From Pseudomonadota bacterium (GTDB lineage Bacteria > Pseudomonadota > Alphaproteobacteria > Reyranellales > Reyranellaceae), in contig JAFEBU010000071.1 in the NCBI GenBank assembly GCA_018242505.1, positions 62,001-126,000 of the forward strand: a stretch of DNA of 64,000 bases, read 5' to 3'. The notes below the pieces were generated by a model. The model saw nothing but the letters and a program-made list of their open reading frames with translations. It was not told the origin of the DNA and made no database searches. The position numbers and the translations under genes were made by a program. This document shows, one piece after another, positions 53,445 through 63,929 of this stretch; positions within the stretch are counted from its first letter, which is position 1, and every line of letters begins with the position of its first letter.

Positions 53445-54233
53445 CTATCGGCCTTTGAAGGCAGGCTTGCGCTTCTCCATGAAGGCCGTTCGGCCTTCTT
53501 TGTAGTCCTCGCTGTCGAAGCAGGCTTTGGCCAGCGCTTCGAGCTTCCTGTGGTCCTGCTGCGATTCGGGCTTGGCGATCTCGCGCGCCGCGGCCTTGGC
53601 GAGCGCGATCGTGAGCGGCGCATTCTGTGTGATTGCGTCCGTTGTCCTGGCGACCAGCGCATCGAGTTCGGCATCCGGCGCCACCCCGTTCACGAGGCCC
53701 ATTTCGTAGGCTTCCTTCGCGGAATATTGTCGGGCGGTGAACAGGAGCTCCATCGCTCGCGGCAGGCCGATGATGCGCGACAGGCGCTCGATGCGCAGGA
53801 AGCCGTAGCCCAGCCCGAGCCTGGCGGCGGGGATGCCGAAGCGCGCGCCCTCGTTGCAGAAGCGCATGTCGCAGCAGGCTGCCAAATTCATGCCGCCGCC
53901 GATGCAATAGCCGGTGATCTTGGCGATGGTGGGCTTGGAGAAGTCGTAGAGCGACTCGTAGCCTTGCTTGGAGATCGCGTCGTAGCGCACTTGCGCCTCC
54001 GCGTTGGCGCGCTCGCTCTCGAACTTGGAGATGTCGGCGCCCGAGACGAATGCCTTGCCGCCGGCGCCGCTCACCACCACGCAGCGGATCGCGGGATCCT
54101 TCTCATAGTCCTTGAGAAGGCCCACGAAGCCGTCCCACATGTCGAGCGACACTGCATTGAGCTTGGCCGGATTGTTGAAGACGACGTGTCCAACGGCGCC
54201 TTCGCGGCGGCCGTAGATCTTTTGTTCCTGCAT
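53445..54233 (-). CDS. Crotonase (enoyl-CoA hydratase/isomerase) superfamily protein lacking both hydratase glutamates
   Basis: 262-residue crotonase-fold protein. The CoA-binding and oxyanion pieces are clear: NPAKLNAVSLDMWDG, GKAFVSGADISKF, and ITGYCIGGGMNLAACCDMRF. The two catalytic Glu of enoyl-CoA hydratases (GGGCE and QPE) are replaced by Asn116 and Ala136, so simple hydration is unlikely. Isomerase, decarboxylase, lyase or an accessory role is possible. It precedes the CoA-transferase by 22 bases. Confidence 0.85.
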   Translation of the reverse strand: MQEQKIYGRREGAVGHVVFNNPAKLNAVSLDMWDGFVGLLKDYEKDPAIRCVVVSGAGGKAFVSGADISKFESERANAEAQVRYDAISKQGYESLYDFSKPTIAKITGYCIGGGMNLAACCDMRFCNEGARFGIPAARLGLGYGFLRIERLSRIIGLPRAMELLFTARQYSAKEAYEMGLVNGVAPDAELDALVARTTDAITQNAPLTIALAKAAAREIAKPESQQDHRKLEALAKACFDSEDYKEGRTAFMEKRKPAFKGR

Positions 54234-54325
54234 GCCCGATCCTCCGTTGACCCGGGACTATAGCGCGGTCGCAATCCCTTGAATAAGGTGGCGATCCGTC
54301 CCTCCGTCGCCCCGTTGATTGGAAA

Positions 54326-55003
54326 ATGGCCTGGCACGATCCGGTGATCGCCGACGCCCTGCGCACAGCATGGGACTATATGCGCCTCGTTCATCCCGCC
54401 GAGCCCGCCGACGCGATCCTGACACTGGGCAGCTTCGATTCTCGGGCGGCGATCCACGCCGCGCGCCTGTGGCACGCCGGCCTTGCACCTGTCGTGATCA
54501 TGTCCGGAGGGATCGCCCATCGAGGCGGCCTTCTCGACACGGGTTGGGAACAATCCGAAGCGGAAGTCTTTGCCGGCATCGCGATGGCCGAGGGCGTGCC
54601 CGCGTCGGCGATCATGCTCGAGGACGAGGCGCGCAATACCGGCGACAACTTCACATTCACGAGAGACATCGCCGAACGCTCGGGGTTGCATATCCGGACA
54701 CTGTTGGTGGTCGCCAAGCCTTACATGACGCGGCGCGGCTACGCGACCGGCGCCAAGGTTTGGCCGCAAATCGACCTTCTGATGCAATGCGAGGAGATTG
54801 ACCTCGACGACTACTTCAGACGGGAAGCAGACCCGGAGCGAACGCTGCAAGCGCTGGTCGGCGATTTGCACCGACTGATCGTCTATCCAAGGCTGGGGCT
54901 CCAGATCGAGCAACCGTTGCCGTCCGCGGTGGTCGATGCCCTAAAGCGGCTGGCCGCGGCAGGTTACGATCGGAGATTGCTGGAAGGCCATGATCCTGAC
55001 TAA
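54326..55003 (+). CDS. DUF218 (YdcF/ElyC-type) protein
   Basis: 225-residue protein with the DUF218 fold: PADAILTLGSFDSRAAIHAARLW, VIMSGGIAHRGG, and the EDEARNTGDNFTFTRDI block with the E-x2-A-x-N-T-x-N signature. A C-terminal extension follows. YdcF-type proteins bind S-adenosylmethionine and ElyC-type ones act in envelope metabolism; no transmembrane helix is seen here, so it is more YdcF-like. Function not assigned. A 92-base spacer separates it from the divergent crotonase gene. Confidence 0.8.
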   Translation: MAWHDPVIADALRTAWDYMRLVHPAEPADAILTLGSFDSRAAIHAARLWHAGLAPVVIMSGGIAHRGGLLDTGWEQSEAEVFAGIAMAEGVPASAIMLEDEARNTGDNFTFTRDIAERSGLHIRTLLVVAKPYMTRRGYATGAKVWPQIDLLMQCEEIDLDDYFRREADPERTLQALVGDLHRLIVYPRLGLQIEQPLPSAVVDALKRLAAAGYDRRLLEGHDPD

Positions 55004-55038
55004 AAGACAAGAACGGCCTTCATCGAGACAATGAGCAG

Positions 55039-55542
55039 ATGCGGTTCAGACTGTTGATATCTTTTGCGTTGGTGTTCGTCGCGTTTGCGGCGCAGGCTCA
55101 GTCACTCGAAGAACGCATGCGCACCGCCGCGGCCGCCTACGAGCATAAAGACTATGCCACCGCCGTTGCCATCTGGCGGCCTTTGGCCGAGCAGGGCAAC
55201 GCCGAAGCGCAGACTCTTTTGGGAGCGATGTACTGGAGCGGCGACGGCTTGCCGCGCAATCATGCAGAGGCGGCGAAATGGTATTTGCGCGCTGCACAAC
55301 AGGGATATGCACGCGCACAAAATGATATCGGATTCATGTACGGCTTCGGCGAGGGCGTTCCGCCTCACGATGACGTACAGGCCTACAAGTGGATCAGCCT
55401 GGCGATCGCGCGCTACACGGCGAAGAATCAGGATCGGTTGGATCAGGCGATCAAGGATCGTGCCACCCTCAGGGCCCGCATGACCCCGGCGCAACTTGCT
55501 CGGGCGGAACGCGAGATCAGTGACTGGAAGCCTGGCCACTGA
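55039..55542 (+). CDS. Exported Sel1-repeat protein
   Basis: 167-residue protein with a signal peptide (MRFRLLISFALVFVAFAAQA-QSLEE). Two to three Sel1-like repeats follow: YATAVAIWRPLAEQGNAEAQ, LLGAMYWSGDGLPRNHAEAA and NDIGFMYGFGEGVPPHDDVQ. Sel1 repeats make protein-protein scaffolds, often in the envelope. The start is the in-frame ATG at 55039; one at 55031 is out of frame. Partner unknown. Confidence 0.82.
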   Translation: MRFRLLISFALVFVAFAAQAQSLEERMRTAAAAYEHKDYATAVAIWRPLAEQGNAEAQTLLGAMYWSGDGLPRNHAEAAKWYLRAAQQGYARAQNDIGFMYGFGEGVPPHDDVQAYKWISLAIARYTAKNQDRLDQAIKDRATLRARMTPAQLARAEREISDWKPGH

Positions 55543-55627
55543 CTCGTCACTGGCTTGTCACACCTTCCAAATCGCGTTTCGTGATGGATAGGGCTGGGCT
55601 TTACACGACCAACGGTTTCGAGGGCTG

Positions 55628-56803
55628 ATGATCAGGATATCGTCACCTGTCGCTATGCTTGCGGCTGCCGGCATTTGTCTGGCCACCTCTGCGCTGGCGG
55701 CTTCGCCGGAAGAAGAACGGCTGCTGGGGTGCGGCTGCGAGGAGGCACAGCTCCAGAGCTATCTTCCGTTCACACGCGCGATCGGTGTGAGTGGGATCGT
55801 GCATGGCGATCTTGCCGACTCGGCTGCTGCCGCAGGTGTCCCGCGGGCGGCCATGCTTGAGTTGGTGAAGGCGTTGGCAAGCGCGGTCGATCTCGGCCAC
55901 GATGTGCGCGATGGCGATCGCTTCTACGTGCGCTACGAGCAGGCCTTCACCACGGCGGGCGATCCGATCGAGGTCGGTCGCGTGCTCTGGGCCGAGATCA
56001 AGACCACGACCAAGGGGACGCTGGCGCTCCATCGCTTTCGTCCCGCCGGCGCGACCCGCGAAAGCTTCTGGTTGGCGAATGGCCAGAGTACGCTACCGCC
56101 AACGCTCGAGATGCCGTTGAAGTCGATCACCATCACGTCGGCTTTTGGCATGAGGGCTGATCCGATGGATCAACCCTGGGGTCGCAAGCTTGCTGCGGCG
56201 CCGGCCCTGCCGAAGGGGCCGGTCCTTGGCGGACGCTGGCAGCCGCCGGCGGCGGCGTTCGGTCCAAGTCCGCTGCTCACGGGAGCGGCATCGGTGAATC
56301 AGCCGACGGCCCTCGGTTTGAAGCTGGGCCTCGCTCCCGGCGGCGCGCAGCGCTTCGCCGGCTTCAGCGCCGGCCGGCCTGGTGGCCGCGCAATGGAGAT
56401 GCATGACGGCGTCGATCTGGCGGCGGCCATGGGTACGCCCGTTTATGCCGCGGGCGACGGCACGGTGCTTGGCGCCGAGGCGAAGGGTGGATATGGCAAC
56501 TGGATCGAGATCGAGCATCCGGGCAAGCTCGATACGATCTACGGCCATCTTTCGGCATTCGCCCCCGGCATCGCCGCCGGTGCGCGCGTGAAGCAAGGCG
56601 ACCTGATCGGCTATACCGGCAACACCGGTCGCAGTACCGGGCCGCATCTCCACTTCGAGATCCGGGTCAATGGCCGGGCAGCCAATCCGATCGGCAATTC
56701 AGCGATGAAGCCTTCGCAGCTCCGCGGCGCCGATCTCTCCAACTTCCGCAAGGTGGTGGCGCAGGATCAGGCGGAGCGCGAGCGCGAAGCCCGATCGATT
56801 TAG
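55628..56803 (+). CDS. M23-family (LytM-type) peptidoglycan peptidase
   Basis: 391-residue exported protein with a signal peptide (cleavage near SALA-ASPEE). The middle region resembles the beta-rich domain that precedes M23 domains (SITITSAFGMRADPMDQPWGR). The C-terminal lysostaphin-like domain has zinc ligands in MHDGVDLAAAMGTPVYAAGDG and GPHLHFEIRVNG (H-x-H). Such endopeptidases cleave murein cross-links; all metal ligands look present, so it should be active. It stands alone on the plus strand between a Sel1 protein and a NUDIX gene. Confidence 0.88.
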   Translation: MIRISSPVAMLAAAGICLATSALAASPEEERLLGCGCEEAQLQSYLPFTRAIGVSGIVHGDLADSAAAAGVPRAAMLELVKALASAVDLGHDVRDGDRFYVRYEQAFTTAGDPIEVGRVLWAEIKTTTKGTLALHRFRPAGATRESFWLANGQSTLPPTLEMPLKSITITSAFGMRADPMDQPWGRKLAAAPALPKGPVLGGRWQPPAAAFGPSPLLTGAASVNQPTALGLKLGLAPGGAQRFAGFSAGRPGGRAMEMHDGVDLAAAMGTPVYAAGDGTVLGAEAKGGYGNWIEIEHPGKLDTIYGHLSAFAPGIAAGARVKQGDLIGYTGNTGRSTGPHLHFEIRVNGRAANPIGNSAMKPSQLRGADLSNFRKVVAQDQAEREREARSI

Positions 56804-56873
56804 AAACATCGGCCTCCGCACAGGAGTCGTGACGCGGAGGAAACGCTTTCCTGCAAGAGGCGTTATATCGGCC

Positions 56874-57371
56874 ATGGCAAAGAAGAACGCCAGCGCCGGC
56901 CTCGTCATCTATCGGCGGCCGCAGGGCGCAGATTCTCCGATCGAGTTTTTCCTCGTTCATCCTGGCGGACCTTACTGGACCCGCAAGGATGATGGTGCGT
57001 GGTCTATTCCCAAGGGCGAGATCGAGATGGGCGAGGACCTGCTCGCCGCGGCCAAACGCGAGACCCGGGAGGAAACGGGGTTCGCGATCCGGGGGCGGTT
57101 CCAGCGCTTGCCGCCGGTGCGTCAGCCCAGCGGCAAGCTCGTGCATCCTTGGGCAGTCGAAGCGGATGTCGATCCGGCCGACCTGAAGCCGGGCACCTTC
57201 GAGATGGAATGGCCACCACGCTCAGGCCGGCTCGCGTCGTTTCCCGAGGTCGACCGTGGGGCCTGGTTCGGTGCGAAGGCGGCGATGGTGAAGATCCTGG
57301 CCGGCCAGCGGCCGATTCTGGTCAAACTCATGTCGAAGCTCGGCATCGAAGTCGAGGAGTCGGCGGCGTAA
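56874..57371 (+). CDS. NUDIX hydrolase
   Basis: 165-residue enzyme from the ATG at 56874 (MAKKNASAGLVIYRR). The Nudix box is present as GEIEMGEDLLAAAKRETREETGF, read from residue 47 to 69, with all the catalytic Glu residues. The GAWSIPKGE and FRQPSGKLVHPWAV-like blocks recall the diadenosine polyphosphate or general nucleotide-sugar branch that also handles NTP-type substrates. Substrate not predictable. Confidence 0.88.
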   Translation: MAKKNASAGLVIYRRPQGADSPIEFFLVHPGGPYWTRKDDGAWSIPKGEIEMGEDLLAAAKRETREETGFAIRGRFQRLPPVRQPSGKLVHPWAVEADVDPADLKPGTFEMEWPPRSGRLASFPEVDRGAWFGAKAAMVKILAGQRPILVKLMSKLGIEVEESAA

Positions 57372-57430
57372 GGGCGAAACCAGGCCGATTCGTCTGCGTT
57401 CTACGGGAGAATCTGCAGGAGGACTCTTTC

Positions 57431-57643
57431 GTGAGCAGATGCATCGTTCTGCTTGTCGCGATATTTGGCGTTGCCGCCTGCGGCCATGATCCGGGCTCGC
57501 GGGCCCTGACCGGGGGCGCGATCGGCGCTGGTGCAGGTGCGGCCGTCGGCTCGACGACTGCGGTGGGTGTGGTGCCGGGTGCGGTGATTGGTGGCTTGGG
57601 GGGCGCCGTGATCGGTGCCGTCACCACACCGCTGTCATGGTGA
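57431..57643 (+). CDS. Small glycine-rich lipoprotein
   Basis: 70-residue protein from the GTG at 57431, eight bases after AGGAGG. It has a lipoprotein signal with lipobox VAAC (MSRCIVLLVAIFGVAAC) and a mature part rich in Gly and Ala (GGAIGAGAGAAVGS, GGLGGAVIGAV), a glycine-zipper pattern that may sit in a membrane. It resembles small SmpA/YMGG-like lipoproteins. Function unknown. Its GTG start was chosen because of the strong ribosome site. Confidence 0.7.
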   Translation: MSRCIVLLVAIFGVAACGHDPGSRALTGGAIGAGAGAAVGSTTAVGVVPGAVIGGLGGAVIGAVTTPLSW

Positions 57644-57653
57644 TCGCGGTCGG

Positions 57654-58189
57654 TTAGATCGGTTTGCCCGCGCTCGGGGGCCAGCGCGTCATGAGTGCGT
57701 TGCTGGCTTGCCTTTGTGCATCACTTCGGGCGCGGTCTCGATGCCAGCCGCCGGCAAGCCCCCTGGGATCGAGCTTGCCGATCTGGACCAGGACCGATGT
57801 CCCAGCAGGTGTGCTCATGCGCGACCTTGCCGTTGACGAAGCGTACAATAGCGATCAGCGGGATCTCGACCCGCCGGCCGGTGGGCGCCGCGACGCCCGG
57901 CAACATCCAGTTGATCTCGCTCGCATGCGCGAAGGCCAACCGCATATCGTCGACGACCTGGTCGGCGCCGACGGTGCGATCGGCGTCAGCGTCGCGTCGG
58001 GCGGATTGCCGCCGATGAAATGATATTTGTAGAAACGCTGGAGCTGGTCGTGCCGCCGCCGGTCATCGGCGGCACATGATGGATGTAAGGCGATGCGACC
58101 ATGGTGGCCATGGTCGTGTCGACCTCCCGAGGCTCCAACGCGCATCGGCAGTGCGCCTTCCACGGCTCAACGAGACCGTGGTCGGCCAT
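57654..58189 (-). pseudogene. NTF2/SnoaL-like protein gene broken by several frameshifts
   Basis: From the ATG at 58189 the frame reads MADHGLVEPWKAHCRC, then VASPYIHHVPPMTGGG. After that the frame moves to HDQLQRFYKYHFIGGNPPD, then to VGADQVVDDMRLAFAHASEI...GVAAPTGRRVEIPL, then to SVLVQIGKLDPRG. Together the pieces match a SnoaL/NTF2-type small protein over its length, so at least three indels have broken it. One base lies between it and the coxL-like stop, so it was once the downstream gene of that operon. Multiple indels in a short stretch make a sequencing error unlikely. Confidence 0.75.
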
Positions 58190-58190
58190 C

Positions 58191-60533
58191 TCAGGCTGCT
58201 TTTTTCGTCCGATGTGCCTCGATCAGCTGCCACAGGCTCGCCGCCGTCACCGGCATATCGACATGTTTCACGCCGGTATGCGGGTAGATCGCATCGACGA
58301 TCGCGTTGATGACAGCCGGCGGCGCACCGATCGCTCCGGCTTCGCCTGCGCCCTTCACGCCCAGAGGATTGGTCGTGCACAGGCTGTTGTGCATATCGAA
58401 CTTCACCGGCGGCACGATGTCGGCCCGGGGCAGGGCGTAGTCCATGAAGCTGCCGCTGAGCAGCTGGCCCGATTCGTGATCGTAGACGGTCTTTTCGGTC
58501 AGCGCCTGGCCGACGCCCTGGCCGACGCCACCATGGACCTGGCCCTGCAGCAGCAGGGGATTGAGGGCTGTGCCGAAGTCGTCCATCACGCTGTAGTTCA
58601 CGATCTCGATCGTGCCGGTATCGGGATCGACCTCGAGTTCGCAGATATGGCAGCCATTGGGGAAGGTGTCGGCCTCGGGCGTGCGCGTAAAATCATCGTC
58701 CAGGCCAGGTTTCTCGCCCATTGGCACGTGCTTTAGATTTCTGGCCGCCCGTGCGACATCGAACAGGCTCATCGAGCGGTCCGTGCCGACGATCTTGAAG
58801 GCGCCATCGTCGTAGTCGATGTCGGCAGCCGAGGCCTCGAGCACGCTCGCCGCGACGAGCTTTCCCTTGGCGATGATCTTGTCGGCAACGCCCATCGTCG
58901 CCGCGCCCGCCACCGAAACCATGCGGCTGCCGCCGGTCATGCCATCGGGAACGACGTCCGAATCTCCCTGCACGATTCGGATACGCTCGGCATCGATGCC
59001 CAACCGGGCCGAGGCAACCTGGCGGATGGCCGTCTCGTGGCCCTGGCCGTTGGTCTGGTTGCCGAGATAGAGCGTGAGCGTGTCGTCTTCGTTGAACTTG
59101 GCGATGGCGGTCTCGGGAAAGCCACCACCACACTTCTCGACGTAGGTCGCCATGCCGATACCGCGCCACTTGCCGCGGCTTGCCGATTGGGCGCGGCGGG
59201 CGGCAAAGCCCTTCCAATCGGCCTGTTCCATGCCCTTGCGCATGACGCCTTCGAAATCGCCTGAGTCGTAGGTATCGCCGAGCGCGGTCTTCCATGGGAT
59301 CTGCGCGGGCTTCACGAAGTTGCGGGCCCGGATTTCGTCAGGCGCGAGCCCGGTCTCGCGTGCGATGTGATCGACGAAGCGTTCCAGAAGATAGGCCGCC
59401 TCCGGCCGGCCTGCGCCGCGATAGGCGTCGGTCGGCACGGTGTTGGTCATCACGCCTTTGACGTTCACGTAGATCGCCGGCGTCTGGTAGAGGCCCACCA
59501 GCATCGAGGTACCGGCCATCGTGGGAATGAAGACGCTGAAGTGGTTGAGATAGGCACCAAGGGCGGCGTAGGTCGTGATGCGGCAGCCGATGAAACGCGC
59601 GTCCTTGTCGAGCGCCATCTCGGCAATCGAGACATGGTCGCGGCCCTGGACGTCGGACTGGAAGGCTTCCTGTCGGTCCGGAATCCATTTCACCGTACGC
59701 TTCAAGGTGCGTGAGGCCCAGACTGTCATCGGATATTCCGGGTGGACGAATATCTTCATGCCGAAACCGCCGCCCACGTCACCGGTACGCACGCGCAGCT
59801 TCGGCGAGCCGATCTTGAGGATCATGTCGGCCACGACCGGGCGGATCATGCTCACGCCCTGGCAGGACACCCACAAGGTCGAGCGGTCGTCCTTGGGGTC
59901 GTACTCGCAGATGGCGCCGCGCGGCTCCATCGAGTTCACGACCAGCCGGTTGTTCACCAGCTGCAGCTTGACCACGCGATCGGCCTTGGCGAAGGCGGCG
60001 TCAGTGGTGGCGCGATCGCCCATCTCCCAATCGAAGACGATGTTGTTCTTGATGTGGTCGTGGACCAGCGGCGCGCCGGGCTGAGCCGCTTCGTATGTGC
60101 CGACGACATGCGGGCGAGGGACGTAGTCCACATCGATCAGCTCGGCGGCATCCTTCGCCTGTTCGAGCGTCTCGGCCACCACCATGGCCACCGGATCGCC
60201 GACATGGCGCACTCGACCCTGCGCCAGCATCGGCCGCGGAGTGTCGCCGCGCGGGGTGCCGTCACGATTGTCCAACGGCACCAGGCAGGGCACGTCGCCG
60301 AAGCCCGCCTGCTTCACGTCTTCGCCGGTAAAGACCAGCAGCACACCCGGGGCCTTCTTTGCCGCCGTCGTGTCGATCCTGCGGATGTCGGCATGGGCGT
60401 GCGGCGAACGCAGCACATAGAGCCGCGCTGCGGGCGCCGAGAGCTTGGTGTCGTCGGTGTAGCGACCGCCTCCCGTCAGGAGGCGCGGATCCTCAACTCT
60501 GCGAATCGATTGTCCGATGCCAAATTTCGCCAT
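58191..60533 (-). CDS. Xanthine dehydrogenase/CO dehydrogenase-family molybdenum subunit (CoxL-like, form II)
   Basis: 780-residue molybdenum-cofactor subunit of the hydroxylase superfamily. Marks are GQSIRRVEDPRLLTGGGRY, the MoCo-binding GDVGGGFGMK (residues 251-260), the active-site loop AYRGAGRPE (about 370-378), which has the form II type rather than the AYRCSFR of true CO dehydrogenase, and the C-terminal GVKGAGEAG with the catalytic Glu. So it is an uncharacterised hydroxylase, not CO-oxidising. No FAD- or Fe-S-subunit gene is nearby, which is unusual. The ribosome site is in a hairpin. Confidence 0.85.
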   Translation of the reverse strand: MAKFGIGQSIRRVEDPRLLTGGGRYTDDTKLSAPAARLYVLRSPHAHADIRRIDTTAAKKAPGVLLVFTGEDVKQAGFGDVPCLVPLDNRDGTPRGDTPRPMLAQGRVRHVGDPVAMVVAETLEQAKDAAELIDVDYVPRPHVVGTYEAAQPGAPLVHDHIKNNIVFDWEMGDRATTDAAFAKADRVVKLQLVNNRLVVNSMEPRGAICEYDPKDDRSTLWVSCQGVSMIRPVVADMILKIGSPKLRVRTGDVGGGFGMKIFVHPEYPMTVWASRTLKRTVKWIPDRQEAFQSDVQGRDHVSIAEMALDKDARFIGCRITTYAALGAYLNHFSVFIPTMAGTSMLVGLYQTPAIYVNVKGVMTNTVPTDAYRGAGRPEAAYLLERFVDHIARETGLAPDEIRARNFVKPAQIPWKTALGDTYDSGDFEGVMRKGMEQADWKGFAARRAQSASRGKWRGIGMATYVEKCGGGFPETAIAKFNEDDTLTLYLGNQTNGQGHETAIRQVASARLGIDAERIRIVQGDSDVVPDGMTGGSRMVSVAGAATMGVADKIIAKGKLVAASVLEASAADIDYDDGAFKIVGTDRSMSLFDVARAARNLKHVPMGEKPGLDDDFTRTPEADTFPNGCHICELEVDPDTGTIEIVNYSVMDDFGTALNPLLLQGQVHGGVGQGVGQALTEKTVYDHESGQLLSGSFMDYALPRADIVPPVKFDMHNSLCTTNPLGVKGAGEAGAIGAPPAVINAIVDAIYPHTGVKHVDMPVTAASLWQLIEAHRTKKAA

Positions 60534-60538
60534 GAAGC

Positions 60539-60558
60539 CCTCCGGTATTGACCGGAGG
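60539..60558 (-). promoter_or_regulatory. Hairpin containing the coxL-like ribosome-binding site
   Basis: CCTCCGGT and ACCGGAGG form a perfect eight-base stem with a four-base loop (ATTG). On the minus strand the 3' arm ends in GGAGG, five bases before the ATG at 60533. The Shine-Dalgarno is therefore inside the stem. Confidence 0.65.
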
Positions 60559-60620
60559 TTAGACGGGCGGGCGCGCCCAAGCCAAGGGCGTTGTTCGCGC
60601 CGAGGACAGCGATCGCTCGC

Positions 60621-61013
60621 TTACGCCGCACGCCGCCGTCGGGTCGCCTGTTTGCGGGCCGTGCGCGCTGCGGCGCGCCGTTGGCGCGGAGTCCGGTAGG
60701 TCGCGGTCCTGGCATTCTTGCCGCCCATCGCCCGGCTGGAGGCGCGGCGGCCGCGGGCTCCCACGCGGCTCTTGCCTTCACGTTCCTGCTGGTAGGTCCG
60801 GCCTTCGGCCTCTTTGCGCTTGGTCCTGGCGAGGCTGCTCTTGTTCTTGCGCCGGCCTTGATACTTCGAGGCTCCCGCCTCCTTGAGCGCGATTGCGATA
60901 GCCTGCCGGCGGCTCTTGACCTTGCCGCCGCGTCCGCTCTTCAGCTCGCCGTGCGCGAACTCGTGCATCACGCGTCCGGTCGTCTTGCGTTGTGACATCG
61001 ATTCCTTGGCCAT
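60621..61013 (-). CDS. Highly basic DUF6496-like protein
   Basis: 130-residue protein starting MAKESMSQRKTTGRVMHEF. Its N-terminal half has HGELKSGRGGKVKSRRQAIAIALKEAG, a pattern seen in small DUF6496-type proteins; the C-terminal half is almost all Lys, Arg and Ala (AAARTARKQATRRRRAA), like histone H1. That suggests DNA or RNA binding, but no function is known to me. The ATG at 61013 is the only sensible start. It is divergent from adenine deaminase and 87 bases upstream of the coxL-like gene. Confidence 0.72.
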   Translation of the reverse strand: MAKESMSQRKTTGRVMHEFAHGELKSGRGGKVKSRRQAIAIALKEAGASKYQGRRKNKSSLARTKRKEAEGRTYQQEREGKSRVGARGRRASSRAMGGKNARTATYRTPRQRRAAARTARKQATRRRRAA

Positions 61014-61077
61014 GGAAATGCTCCGTGAAAGAGCCCCCGATACCCATCTGAACCCCTGTCTGCCGAACGCCGGCTGA

Positions 61078-63026
<1,949 letters not shown>

Positions 63027-63914
63027 CGTGGGCCCTGAAGCCGTCGATGAACTCCCGCGCAACGGGCGGAACCGTGCGGTGGGCGGCATAGAGCGCTGCG
63101 AACTCGAAATCGATCCGCGGTTCGAACGGCCGTGCGACGATGCCACGCGTGGCATATTCGGTGGCGGTGAAAGGCTCACAGAGCGCCACACCCACCCCCG
63201 AGCCCGCGAGCGCGCAGGCGATCTCCGACAGCGGTGTTTCGATGCGCATGACGCGATCCACGCCGTGCTCGGCGAAGATTTGGTCGATGCGGAAGCGTGA
63301 CACAGTCGACGGTCCGAGTGAGATGAAGTTCTCGCCGTTGAAATCTCCGGGCTTGAGCTTCGTCTTGCGGGCAAGCCGATGCGCCTGCGGCAGCACCGCC
63401 ACGTAAGGTACCGTGGGCATGCGCTCGAGTTGCACGGCAGCATGTTCGATCGAGCTCTCGGCAAAGCCGAGATCGCACTGTCCCTGGGCCACGGCGGTCA
63501 CCACGGCGTGGGACACCAGACCCGAGAGCACGATATTGAGCTTCGGCCGCTCGTCGAGAAAGCGTCCGACGAAGCGCGGCAGGAAGCCGTTGGCGAGGGC
63601 CGGCAGGGCGGCGATTCGAAGATAACCGGCGCGGCGCGTGCGCAGCTCGGTCGCGGTCTCGGCGATGCGTTCCAGCCCGACGAAGGCGCGTTCCACCTCG
63701 GCATAGAGCGACAGGGCCTCGCTGGTCGGGATCAACCCGGTGCCGCGGCGTTCGAACAGCGTGAGCCCGAGATGATGCTGCAGGTCGCGGATCATGCGGC
63801 TCACGGCGGGCTGGGTGACATTGATCAGCTTGGCGGCCGCACCGACGCCGCCGGTCAGCACGACGGCGCGGAAGGCTTCGATCTGGCGAGGATTGAGGCC
63901 GCGCATGGCCCTTT

Positions 63915-63929
63915 ATAACATCCTGTTAT
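63915..63929. promoter_or_regulatory. LysR-type T-N11-A palindrome upstream of the regulator
   Basis: ATAACA-TCC-TGTTAT is a perfect six-base-arm palindrome holding a TAACA...TGTTA T-N11-A core. It lies 9-23 bases upstream of the LysR start codon, a usual place for negative autoregulation. It may also serve a divergent gene beyond the window edge. Confidence 0.6.

Noticed and set aside
58191-60533. The CoxL-like protein as a true CO dehydrogenase
   Set aside because: The active-site loop is AYRGAGR, not the AYRCSFR of form I, and the other subunits are absent.
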